Origin: Haladaptatus sp. DYF46
Lineage (GTDB): Archaea > Halobacteriota > Halobacteria > Halobacteriales > Haladaptataceae
DNA length: 64,000 bases
Assembly (NCBI RefSeq): GCF_021083305.1
Contig: NZ_JAJFAY010000002.1
Span: 434,001 to 498,000 of the forward strand
Direction of reading: 5' to 3'
Below are positions 25,635-33,654 of this stretch, one piece after another (the first letter of the stretch is position 1; every line of letters begins with the position of its first letter). A model generated the notes under the pieces. The model ran no database searches, was not told the DNA's origin, and saw nothing but the letters and a program-made list of their open reading frames with translations. The position numbers were made by a program, and so were the translations under genes.

Positions 25635-26294
25635 ATGAGATTCGTTATCGTGGGATACGGACGCGTGGGAATACGAACCTCTCAAATCCTCTCCGAGGAG
25701 GGTCACGAGGTGGTTATCGTGGAAGAAGACCCGGACAAAGCGAACCGAGCGCGCGATGACGGATTCGAGGTCATCGAGGGAGACGGGTCGGACGAGACCG
25801 TCCTGACCGAGGCGGGCGTCGACACCGCGGACGCCCTCGGCGGGTTGACGGGCAACCTGAACGTCAACTTCGCGGCCTGCATGGTCGGCAAACACCACGG
25901 CTGTCGGACCGTCATGCGCATCGACGAGGACTATCGAGAGGACATCTACCACAAATACGCGGACGACGTGGACGAGGTCATCTATCCCGAACGCCTCGGT
26001 GCTGCGGGCGCGAAGACAGCGATGCTGGGCGGGGATTTCGACGTCATCGCGGACCTGACCGAGAGCCTGCAGTTGACGACGATGACGATTTCGGACGATT
26101 CGTCGCTCGTCGGAACACGGGTTCACGCGGTGGAGCTACCGACCGACGCGCGAATCTACGCCCACGGTCGGAAGAAAGAACGGATGACGATTCCCCTTCC
26201 GGGGACGAAACTAGAAGCGGGTGATCGGGTCGCGCTCATCGCCGCACAGGACGCGCTCCCTTCAGTGCGCGAGCGACTACAGGCAAGCGCCTGA
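25635..26294 (+). CDS. TrkA-family NAD-binding potassium-transport regulator
   Basis: A 219-residue protein with the TrkA_N Rossmann domain first: MRFVIVGYGRVGIRTSQILS (GxGxxG at 7-12) and the conserved EGDGSDETVLTEAG. TrkA_C follows, with GTRVHAVELPTDARIYA and PGTKLEAGDRVALIAAQD. Such stand-alone proteins gate Trk/Ktr potassium channels or other transporters in response to NAD(H) or nucleotides. No channel subunit adjoins. The frame extends upstream, but ATG at 25635 gives the standard start; an alternative ATG lies at 25620. Confidence 0.9.
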   Translation: MRFVIVGYGRVGIRTSQILSEEGHEVVIVEEDPDKANRARDDGFEVIEGDGSDETVLTEAGVDTADALGGLTGNLNVNFAACMVGKHHGCRTVMRIDEDYREDIYHKYADDVDEVIYPERLGAAGAKTAMLGGDFDVIADLTESLQLTTMTISDDSSLVGTRVHAVELPTDARIYAHGRKKERMTIPLPGTKLEAGDRVALIAAQDALPSVRERLQASA

Positions 26295-27089
26295 GGAGTA
26301 CCGTTCGGTGGTCGGTTTCGGGGAGTAACCGGGTTCGTATGTTCGGGAGATGTAACGCGACGAGCGACGGCGACGTATCTCCGGATGTGTAGTCACCGAA
26401 GCGAAAAACGATTGGGCAGCGCGGGGTTCTAGGGTCGTCCGGGACGAGAACTTTCGTGGGGGGGTTGGTGACACTGTAACGGGAAGCCAACCCGTCGCCA
26501 GAGCCCCCGGCCCCGCCGGGAGACCCACCGCGAGACTGCGACACGCTTCGCGCCCGAGCCGTCGGGCGCAACTGTACGAATGGCTGGATACCCCTTTGTT
26601 ATGTGCCGTTTGTCGGGTCGATAGGTGCCCTCTGACCCGGTCAGGACGGGTCTACGGCGATGAAAGCGTGCCCTACGAGGGGAAAATATCGTACCGCGCA
26701 AAGGGGGAGTGCCGAGCGGAGGGGTGGGAGAGCGAGGGAGTTCAGGGAGTTGTGGGTGGTGTGTGCCGGGCGCGCGGAGTGGGAGGATGGGAGAGAGGGT
26801 GGTGTGCGCGCCCGTTTCCGGATGGGTATGGTGAGGACTTAAAACCGCGTCAGACGGCCGTATGCTCCTGCCGCCGAACACTGACCCGAAGCGAGCATTT
26901 TCGCCGGGTGTAACGGTATGATAGATGATAATTTTGTCCCTTTGAAGAAATCTATAAAACAAGGAATCTGACACTTTCGCCGAGATTCTCACCGAATCGG
27001 GTGGATGATTACAGGTAAAGTTACTTGGTGGTGGGTGCAAATTGACCGGATAATGAACTGTGTGTTGAGATATATATCATCAAAAAGGT
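26295..27089. other. Gene-free stretch with many hairpins and a G-rich purine tract
   Basis: No coding frame is convincing. From 26404 to 26652 there are several perfect short inverted repeats: GTTC/GAAC with an inner TCGT/ACGA (26426-26451), GGGTTGG/CCAACCC (26462-26468 with 26487-26493), CCCGG/CCGGG (26506-26520), GCGCCCGA/TCGGGCGC with a four-base loop (26550-26569), and GACCCG/CGGGTC (26634-26652). An A5 run at 26404-26408 would be T5 at the end of a minus-strand transcript. From about 26700 to 26815 the plus strand is G-rich. The region 27069-27078 is the palindrome GATATATATC, 12 bp before the next start. Confidence 0.55.
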
Positions 27090-28922
27090 ATGACGATGAC
27101 GATTCGTAGCATCATCGGGAAGGTACTCGTCGCAATGGTGACCCTCTGTGTCGTGACTGCGGGAGGGATCGGAATCGCGTTGACGTCCGGGATAGTGACG
27201 GTCGGGCAACCGAGCGTCGAAAACATCCAAACGGAGTGGGGAGCGGTCACCCCGAAAACGACGGAGATCCGAACGAACATCGCGGTGAACAACCCCAGTT
27301 CGGTCGGAATACCGAGCGTGGCGGACGTCAACTACGAAGTCGGGATGAACGACGTGACGGTCGCCTCGGGGCACGTCAACAACCTCGGCCTCCCGTCCGG
27401 GGAGTCCACGATTTCGACGACGACCGAGATGGACAACGGGAAGATACCGGCGTGGTGGGCGACCCACATCAACAACGGCGAGAAGACGACGGTCAGCATC
27501 GCACCGTCCATCAGCGTGCCGCTGTTCTCGAAGGACCTCCCCGCGGAGAAGCGAAGCTTCGAAACCGACCTCCTCAGCGCGTTCAACAGCACCGAGACGC
27601 GCACGATGACCGCCGGAAACGAGGAGGTTTTGCGGGTGACGAAAACGGACGCCTCGTGGGGGCACGCGACGGCGGCGGAGACACCCCTGCACGTCAGCGC
27701 AACCGTCGAAAACCCGACCAGCGGCGAGGTCGTGTTCTCCCAACTCGGCTACAGCATCACGATGAACGACGTGACGGTCGCCGGTGGAACGACGGACGGC
27801 GAAGTACACGTGGAATCCGAGGAGACGACGTCGTTCAGCATCGACTCGACGTTCGACAACGGAAAACTCCCCGAGTGGTGGCAAAGCCACGTCGAGAACG
27901 GCGAGGAGACGACGATGGACGTGCAGTTTTTCGCGACCATCACCGAAGACGGTGAGACGAAGAAAGTCGAACTGCCGTTCCTGAGCAAACGTATCGTCTT
28001 CACGACGGACGTCCTCGGCGGCGGCAAGACGACGACGAAGGAGGTGCCGCGAAACGGGGCACGGTCGTTCGCCCCGCCGACGCTCCAGTCGCTCGAAAGC
28101 GAGTGGGTCGTTCCCGAGACGGGGAACACGGGCGTTCGAACCCACGCGACCGTCAACAACCGGAACGAACCGGGGTCGGTGTTCGCCGATCACCTCTCGG
28201 TCGACGCCGAGTACCGCGTGCTGATGAACGACGTGTCGCTGGTCGAGAGCGAGACGAGCGAGAAAATCGGACCGGGGACGACCGACTTCGAGATTACCGG
28301 CGAAATCGCGGACGGGACGATACAGCGGTGGTGGGTCAGCCACGTCAACAACGACGAGCGGACGACCCGAACCGTCGAACGCGACGTGACCGTCGATGCC
28401 GGATTCGCCCGCCTCCCCGTGGGCGAAAAAGCGGACCGCGGAACCGTTCGCACCGACATGCTCGGCGCGGTCGATTCGAACGCGAGTCAGACGTATTCGG
28501 TCGCCGGACAGCCGATAGGCCGCATCGAGAACGTGCAGGCGGACTGGGGTCGCGCGACGATGGCGGAGACGCCCATCGAAGCGTCCGCTACCGTGAAGAA
28601 CGAGCGAAGCGATTCGATTCACATCGTCGAAATCGGCTCGAAGATATCGATGAACGGCGTCGTCCTCTCCGACGAATCGACGCCGAAGAACGTCGAAATC
28701 GATCCGCACAGCGAGGCAACGGTGAACGACACGGTGATGCTCGACAACTCGAAACTCGGCACGTGGTGGAAGACCCACCTTCGCCGCGGCGAGGAGAGCA
28801 CGCTCGACGTCGGATACTACGTCGTCATCGAGTACCACGGGATCACCCAGCGAATCGATCTGGATTCGCTCAACTACCAAACGACGGTGAAGACGAACAT
28901 TCTCGGCACCACGTCGGCCTGA
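27090..28922 (+). CDS. Membrane-anchored protein with four tandem WHy/LEA-type repeats
   Basis: A 610-residue protein with one N-terminal membrane helix or signal (about residues 10-33) and then four related domains of the WHy (water stress and hypersensitive response, LEA type 2) class. Each domain has opening beta strands with a Wx..T pattern, an N-N-P/N-x motif and a strand-final WW: GKIPAWWATHINNGE, GKLPEWWQSHVENGE, GTIQRWWVSHVNNDE and SKLGTWWKTHLRRGE. The tryptophan pairs fall at residues 122, 263, 414 and 559, spacings of 141, 151 and 145. WHy proteins are associated with desiccation and osmotic stress; an extracellular or periplasm-like location is inferred. Confidence 0.85.
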   Translation: MTMTIRSIIGKVLVAMVTLCVVTAGGIGIALTSGIVTVGQPSVENIQTEWGAVTPKTTEIRTNIAVNNPSSVGIPSVADVNYEVGMNDVTVASGHVNNLGLPSGESTISTTTEMDNGKIPAWWATHINNGEKTTVSIAPSISVPLFSKDLPAEKRSFETDLLSAFNSTETRTMTAGNEEVLRVTKTDASWGHATAAETPLHVSATVENPTSGEVVFSQLGYSITMNDVTVAGGTTDGEVHVESEETTSFSIDSTFDNGKLPEWWQSHVENGEETTMDVQFFATITEDGETKKVELPFLSKRIVFTTDVLGGGKTTTKEVPRNGARSFAPPTLQSLESEWVVPETGNTGVRTHATVNNRNEPGSVFADHLSVDAEYRVLMNDVSLVESETSEKIGPGTTDFEITGEIADGTIQRWWVSHVNNDERTTRTVERDVTVDAGFARLPVGEKADRGTVRTDMLGAVDSNASQTYSVAGQPIGRIENVQADWGRATMAETPIEASATVKNERSDSIHIVEIGSKISMNGVVLSDESTPKNVEIDPHSEATVNDTVMLDNSKLGTWWKTHLRRGEESTLDVGYYVVIEYHGITQRIDLDSLNYQTTVKTNILGTTSA

Positions 28923-29010
28923 GACGACCGTTTTCGTCAGTTCGTGCTTCGGGAAGTCACATGATAACAATCGGCATAATTTATTAGTGCTTCACGGTCG
29001 AGGTATCCGT

Positions 29011-29501
29011 ATGCCTTCGAGACGTGACGTGTTAGCGACCCTGTCCGCGTGCGTGGCAGGCGGAAGTCTCGCTGGCTGTTCGGCACTCGGTGCTGCGGGC
29101 GGCTACATCGAGACGAAAGAAATAACGGGGAAGCGACGACAGAAGGGAGGACTACACGACGAAACGGTCGTCAGCGTCGGCCTGAGCGATTTGGCCGATG
29201 ACCCTGTCATCACCGTCGCCGAGGAGTGGGCCACGTAGTTCACGGACCCGACCCGATTGCAGGTCTCCTCGGCGCTTCACGACCGTTTGATGGACGAGTA
29301 CGAGGATGTCGGCTACGTCGTCGGCGTGTGCAGTCCCGATTGGCGAGCGGGTCCGACTCGTTCGGGTGTTACACCGGGGCGACACACCGTGGCGATTTCA
29401 ACCGAGCGGAGGTCGGCGACCGCGTGCAGGCCAGCTATTCGAACTCGAACATCGAGATTCGAAGCGTCGAAGGGTCGTGGGGCGGCGAAAAAAGCGAATA
29501 A
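29011..29501 (+). pseudogene. Broken Tat lipoprotein gene (in-frame stop and frameshift)
   Basis: The first part reads MPSRRDVLATLSACVAGGSL followed by AGC, a twin-arginine lipoprotein signal, and continues 75 codons to a TAG at 29236-29238. The same frame continues sensibly past the stop (FTDPTRLQVSSALHDRLMDE, then YEDVGYVVGVCS) to about 29340, after which meaning shifts to another frame (DSFGCYTGATHRGDFNRAEV, then GDRVQASYSNSNIE) ending at a TAA at 29499-29501. One nonsense change and one frame change near 29335-29350 would explain this. Either may be real or a sequencing error; the family is unknown. Confidence 0.7.
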
Positions 29502-29528
29502 GTCGTTCTACGTCGGTCGAATGCCGAA

Positions 29529-31421
29529 TCAGTCGCGCCGCGAGAGCAGCGCCGCACCCGCGAGGGCGACGACCGCAACCCCGACGCCAAAACCGGGCTG
29601 TCCCGATTCGTTCGTGGATTTCGACTGCGTGTCGTTCGCGTTCTGAACGCCGAGATACGTCGCCGCTTCCTCGGTGTCCATCGACGGGAACTCCCGGTCC
29701 CACTTGCCGGGCATGTGGATGTTCGTGTCGGCATCGGCGACGGCGAGCGCGCGAACGTCCGCTTTCGAGGCGTTCTCGCCGACCAAGCCCGTCACGCGGA
29801 CGTAGGTCGTCGTGGTGTCGCCGTTCGTTCGACCGACGATGCTGGAAACGTCCGTGTCTCCGTACGATTCGCCGAGCGCGTCGGCGAGGGCGCTCATGTT
29901 GTCGAACTTCGCACCACCTTCGACCGTGACGGTTCCCGACCGGACGTCCATATCCACGCGGGCGGACTGGAATTCGCTGTTCTGAAACGCCCGCACCAGT
30001 TTCGATCCGCCGGCGTTCGCCTCCGACGACCCGAGCGAGGAGAGCATCGAATCGGTCATCTTCGAGAGCATCGCTCGCTGTTTCATCTCGACCGAACCGC
30101 GTGCCGTCACCTCGTCGCCGTCGGATTCGACGTGGAGCGTTACCGACGAGCGACCCAATTCGACGTCACGGTTCCGGAGTTCCCACGTGTACGCTCGCCA
30201 GTTGTCCGTTCGGTAGTGGACCTCGGCGGACACCGCCGTCGTTCCGGCAGAGGGGTGGGACGCCTCGGCGGACCATTCGACCGTCTGTTCGAGGTTCGCG
30301 GCCTGCTGTGCTTCGAACATCTGCTTCGTTTGGTCGAGGGTCTGTCCGCTCATCCCCGACGCGTTCGTGTTCTCCGCGATTTCGAGCGCGGCGGACACCG
30401 CAGCGTCGTAGTTCTCTATTTTGACGTCCCAACTGAACGTCGTCGTGCCGTTCTGCTGGCTCATTCCGAACGTCACGTGGTCGATTTTCATCCGTTCGAT
30501 GTCCGCGGAGAGATCGTCTATCTCCTCGTCCGAGAGCGAGACTTGCGGTGAGGACTTCAGACTCCGTGCGATGGTTTTGGAAATGGAGTCTTCGAGGCCG
30601 GTGAACTCGACGTGATAGTCGACGTCGAGCGTCGGTTCGTCGCCCGATGCGTCGTAGGCGTAGCTGTCGATAGTCACCGTCGCGGAGCCATCGTTCCGCG
30701 TGGCGATGGAACCGTACTGGGCTTCGAGGTGCGCTTTCGCCTTCTCGCGGGTTCTCCACGAGTCGGACATGAACGGCGAAATCGCGCCGCGTTGGGAGCC
30801 TTTCAGAACGAATCCGTCCGCCGTCTCGCGGAGGTCATACTGGAGGCTCTTGTCGGTTCCCGACGCCGAGACTCCGGACACCGTGCCCGACCCTTTCGTA
30901 CTGAACGAGTCGCCCGTGACCGTCACGCGGCCCTCGGTGTTCATCGAATCGACGCTCGACGCGAGCGATTCGCCGTCGAGCGTCGCGTCGAGCGTCAGGT
31001 CGCCGGTCGCCGTTTGCTCGTCCTGCTTGCTGTCCACGTCGAGCGTGAGGTCCGAAATCGAGTCAGGACTATCGGCGGTGAGCGACCCGTTGCCGCTGTA
31101 GCCGTCGGGCGTCATCACGAGCGACGCCGCGGCGTCCATGTCCGATTCGGTTTCGTCCGTCGCGAGGATGTGAACGAGCCCTTCGGTCACGTTCGCGCCG
31201 AACTCCGCGGTGCTGTTGCCCGCGTTGGTCTCGTTGTAGGCGAGAACCGCATCGCCGTTCTCCATAACGTAGATGGAGTCGGCGGAGTCGACTGGGTTGG
31301 AGAGCTGTTGCTGGGAGGAGTGCGGCCCGGAAACCGGTCCGGTCGCCGCAACGGGGGCCATGAGTAACACCAAGACCTGCGCGAGCGCGAGGATGGTGTA
31401 GGTCGATACGTTCCGTACCAT
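29529..31421 (-). CDS. Large secreted surface protein with a PGF-CTERM anchor
   Basis: A 630-residue exported protein. The N-terminus has a hydrophobic Sec-type signal (about 5-27, ILALAQVLVLLMAPVAATGP). The bulk is Ser/Asp/Thr/Ala-rich, with repeated beta-strand patterns and long helical stretches (about 330-370). The C-terminus GQPGFGVGVAVVALAGAALL followed by SRRD is a PGF-CTERM signal: the PGF motif, a hydrophobic helix and a short basic tail, processed by archaeosortase. It is convergent with the broken lipoprotein gene. Function unknown; a surface role is inferred from the anchor. Confidence 0.83.
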   Translation of the reverse strand: MVRNVSTYTILALAQVLVLLMAPVAATGPVSGPHSSQQQLSNPVDSADSIYVMENGDAVLAYNETNAGNSTAEFGANVTEGLVHILATDETESDMDAAASLVMTPDGYSGNGSLTADSPDSISDLTLDVDSKQDEQTATGDLTLDATLDGESLASSVDSMNTEGRVTVTGDSFSTKGSGTVSGVSASGTDKSLQYDLRETADGFVLKGSQRGAISPFMSDSWRTREKAKAHLEAQYGSIATRNDGSATVTIDSYAYDASGDEPTLDVDYHVEFTGLEDSISKTIARSLKSSPQVSLSDEEIDDLSADIERMKIDHVTFGMSQQNGTTTFSWDVKIENYDAAVSAALEIAENTNASGMSGQTLDQTKQMFEAQQAANLEQTVEWSAEASHPSAGTTAVSAEVHYRTDNWRAYTWELRNRDVELGRSSVTLHVESDGDEVTARGSVEMKQRAMLSKMTDSMLSSLGSSEANAGGSKLVRAFQNSEFQSARVDMDVRSGTVTVEGGAKFDNMSALADALGESYGDTDVSSIVGRTNGDTTTTYVRVTGLVGENASKADVRALAVADADTNIHMPGKWDREFPSMDTEEAATYLGVQNANDTQSKSTNESGQPGFGVGVAVVALAGAALLSRRD

Positions 31422-31571
31422 AGAAATAACACCATGCTGATGTGTTAAAACACTTCTGCTATCCGGTGTCGTTGCTGTACGGTACCGACGTCCCCCTCAT
31501 CGGCCCAATGACAGATATCGAGATCCGAACTTTCCAAATCAGTTTTCCCGCTCGGGGCCTCACATCGGACC

Positions 31572-31664
31572 ATGACGTGGCGCGAACTGTTCGACCGGAC
31601 GGACGGGACCGAAACCGACCTCGAAACGATTCGACGTACCGTCGCGGAGCGACGCGATGAGTGA
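31572..31664 (+). CDS. 30-residue protein overlapping the PIN-like gene
   Basis: A short gene beginning at an ATG at 31572: MTWRELFDRTDGTETDLETI then RRTVAERRDE and TGA at 31662-31664. The next gene's ATG at 31657 lies inside it, an ATGAGTGA-type overlap of eight bases, so translation is likely coupled. The pattern W-R-E-L-F at the start and R-R-x-x-A-E-R-R at the end looks like a compact two-helix protein. The short length makes coding status uncertain, but the coupling and the composition support it. Function unknown. Confidence 0.6.
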   Translation: MTWRELFDRTDGTETDLETIRRTVAERRDE

Positions 31665-32127
31665 ACCGAATCCGGCCCGCCTCGTCGCTGACGCCGACGT
31701 GTTGGCCGCGGACATGCTGGTCGGCGGCGACGCTCGCGACGCGATGGACATCGTGCGAGGCCACTCGTGGGTCGAACTCGTCGCCAGCGACGAACTCATC
31801 GACGACGCCGAGGCCGTCATCCGCGACCTCGGGAACGACGAACTCGCTCTCGACTGGCGGGGGAAAATCGAGGACCTGCGAACCGAAGTCGAACAGACGC
31901 CGGGCGACCATCCCGCGCTCGCCAGTGCCAACGCTGGAAACGCGGCGCACATCCTCTCCTACGACGATTCGCTGCGAAACGCGGAAACCGGAATCGCGCT
32001 TCAGGGTCGGATTTCCGTCAGCGTGAAGCGACCCGACGGGTTCGTGAACCTGTTCGACCCCGAGAGCCTGTACGACGTCGTGGTCGGCGGGGAGTATCCC
32101 GGCCCGGACAGGGACGTTCGGAACTAA
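31657..32127 (+). CDS. PIN-like domain haloarchaeal protein (DUF7384-type)
   Basis: A 156-residue protein. Near the N-terminus RLVADADVLAADMLVGGDAR resembles the first acidic motif of PIN-fold nucleases, and SYDDSLRNAETGIALQGRIS resembles the fourth acidic region; the second and third are less clear, so nuclease activity is uncertain. It overlaps a 30-residue gene upstream by eight bases. I associate it with a haloarchaea-restricted family of unknown function. It is convergent with the XTP/dITP diphosphatase gene, with 27 bp between stops. Confidence 0.7.
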   Translation: MSEPNPARLVADADVLAADMLVGGDARDAMDIVRGHSWVELVASDELIDDAEAVIRDLGNDELALDWRGKIEDLRTEVEQTPGDHPALASANAGNAAHILSYDDSLRNAETGIALQGRISVSVKRPDGFVNLFDPESLYDVVVGGEYPGPDRDVRN

Positions 32128-32154
32128 CTGCGACCGATGTGGAGCGAGTCGTTG

Positions 32155-32691
32155 TTACCGCTCCGCCAACCAGTCCGCGAACTTCGCCAGCGCCCGCCCG
32201 CGGTGGGAGATGGCGTTTTTCTCCTCGGTGCTCATCTCCGCGAGCGTCTTCCCTTCGTGTTCGAAGATGGGGTCGTAGCCGAACCCGCCGTCGCCGCGCG
32301 GAGCGACGAGCGTTCCCGGCACCGACCCCGAGAAGGTTTCGGCGTTCTCGCCGTCGTAGTAAGCGACGACGCAGCGGAAGTGTGCGCGGCGGTTCTCCTC
32401 CCGCTCGGCGAGTTGCCAGACGCGCTCGACGCCGAGCGTGTCCTCGACGTAGGCGGAGTACGGGCCGGGAAAGCCACCGACCGCGTCGATGAACAGACCC
32501 GCGTCGTCCACGACGATTGGCTCGTCGTTACCGGTCTCCTCGAACGCCTCGCGCGCGCCGTGGAGCGCGATTTCGGCGAGGTCGTCGCTCTGGACCTCCG
32601 TGTAGTCGTAGTCGATTTGACGAACCTCGTCGTCGAGATACTCGCGCGCTTCGCGTACTTTACCGTCGTTGCCGGTGACGAACCGAATCAT
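32155..32691 (-). CDS. XTP/dITP diphosphatase (HAM1/RdgB family)
   Basis: A 178-residue house-cleaning nucleotide pyrophosphatase that hydrolyses ITP, XTP and their deoxy forms, preventing misincorporation. Family motifs present are FVTGNDGKVREA at the N-terminus, VVDDAGLFIDAVGGFPGPYS (about 60-79), GGFGYDPIFEHEGKTLAEM and KNAISHRGRALAKFA near the end. The length is normal. Other enzymes of nucleotide salvage are not adjacent. The upstream DUF5808-type gene is on the same strand, 40 bp away. Confidence 0.92.
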   Translation of the reverse strand: MIRFVTGNDGKVREAREYLDDEVRQIDYDYTEVQSDDLAEIALHGAREAFEETGNDEPIVVDDAGLFIDAVGGFPGPYSAYVEDTLGVERVWQLAEREENRRAHFRCVVAYYDGENAETFSGSVPGTLVAPRGDGGFGYDPIFEHEGKTLAEMSTEEKNAISHRGRALAKFADWLAER

Positions 32692-32730
32692 ACGCGAGGG
32701 AGGGTCGCGCGGGGAAAAAGAACCGTCGAA

Positions 32731-33003
32731 TCAGTCGTCGTCGACGATGACTTCGACGGGTTCGTTTTCGGACTCCGTCTCGCCTTCCTTGTTGCTCTCC
32801 ATCCAGAACAGGACGCCAGCGACGGCGAGGATGACCCACGAACGCCAGTTGGCGAGGTTGAGCGTGTAGCCGACGCCGAACGGCTTTTCGACCAGCATTC
32901 CCTCGCCCGGCTTCCAGTACGAAGAGAGCATGCGCCCCATGCTGGGTCGTTCGAAGTTGTACGGGACTCCAAAGAGCGTTCCCGAAGTTTCCTTGTCGGA
33001 CAT
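32731..33003 (-). CDS. Small DUF5808-type protein with one membrane helix
   Basis: A 90-residue protein. The N-terminal 55 residues carry a conserved block (GTLFGVPYNFERPSMGRMLS, then WKPGEGMLVEKPFGVGYTLN) that I recognise as DUF5808, a motif found on membrane proteins in bacteria and archaea. A single helix follows (about 52-70, WRSWVILAVAGVLFW), then an acidic tail. An ATG three codons upstream is possible; MSDKE is the more typical start. Function unknown. It sits upstream of the diphosphatase, on the same strand. Confidence 0.75.
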   Translation of the reverse strand: MSDKETSGTLFGVPYNFERPSMGRMLSSYWKPGEGMLVEKPFGVGYTLNLANWRSWVILAVAGVLFWMESNKEGETESENEPVEVIVDDD

Positions 33004-33099
33004 GCGATACACATGGGTCGCACCTATTATAGCGTTTGGGGCATTCGATCGGAAGGGAAGTCTGTAGCTGACAGCGGTGAAACGACAGTCGTGCGGCGA

Positions 33100-33585
33100 T
33101 CACGTCCCCCCGGATTCCCGATACGCCCGTATCCGCTCCATCGATTCCTCCGTGAAGTTCCGTTCCATCAGCGGAATTTTGTCCTCGTACAACCAGTACG
33201 TCACGAGCGACGCGTGAACGCCGGCCTGCATACCGATCCACCACAGTGTTCGCTCCCGTTCCCAAAACTGCTCGCGGAGCCATTCACCGCTGGGGCGACG
33301 GTCGACGATAGAACGATACGCGCCTTCGGCATCGTCATCGCGGGGCGTGATGAGGCCCCGTTTTTCCAGCAGATACGCGGTGATGAAGACCTCCCCCAGA
33401 CCGGGGACGGTTCGTTCCTCGCTTACGGTCTCGCTCAGTTCGTCGTGAATCGATTTGACCGCTACGTACGGGTCTTCCCCATGAACCTCCTCTCGCATCG
33501 TCTCGACGTACTCGTCGACCTCCGGGGCAGGCGGTCCGGTGGCCGCTTCGACGACGTCCCACGAAACGGGGTCGAAGTTTCCCAT
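33100..33585 (-). CDS. Hypothetical helical protein
   Basis: A 161-residue protein, MGNFDPVSWDVVEAATGPPA onwards, acidic and helical with no membrane helix. I do not recognise the family. A possible structured region is ERTVPGLGEVFITAYLLEKR and, near the end, WWIGMQAGVHASLVTYWLYE, a Trp/Tyr-rich amphipathic helix. The frame opens 11 codons earlier; ATG at 33583-33585 is preferred because it is followed by a typical short polar start. It is downstream of kae1/bud32 on the same strand with 69 bp between, so cotranscription is possible. Confidence 0.6.
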   Translation of the reverse strand: MGNFDPVSWDVVEAATGPPAPEVDEYVETMREEVHGEDPYVAVKSIHDELSETVSEERTVPGLGEVFITAYLLEKRGLITPRDDDAEGAYRSIVDRRPSGEWLREQFWERERTLWWIGMQAGVHASLVTYWLYEDKIPLMERNFTEESMERIRAYRESGGT

Positions 33586-33654
33586 AGTAATCGTACCGAG
33601 AGAAAGACAATAAAGCACCCCGCCGATTCACCACACGAAAGCTGAAAATCGCCG

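Noticed and set aside
26404..26652. SRP RNA or RNase P RNA in the hairpin-rich region
   Set aside because: It has CTGTAAC and G-rich helices that recall SRP RNA, but no helix 8 GGAAG-AGCAG-type motif and no RNase P P4 strands on either strand.
26429..27040. A 203-codon minus frame across the hairpin-rich gap
   Set aside because: Pro/Arg-rich composition, crosses several inverted repeats and the G-rich tract, and has no domain; not coding.
27021..28970. A 649-codon open frame antisense to the WHy-repeat gene
   Set aside because: It is a shadow frame created by high GC; the plus-strand product shows four coherent repeats and a membrane anchor, while the antisense product is Arg/His-rich without family features.
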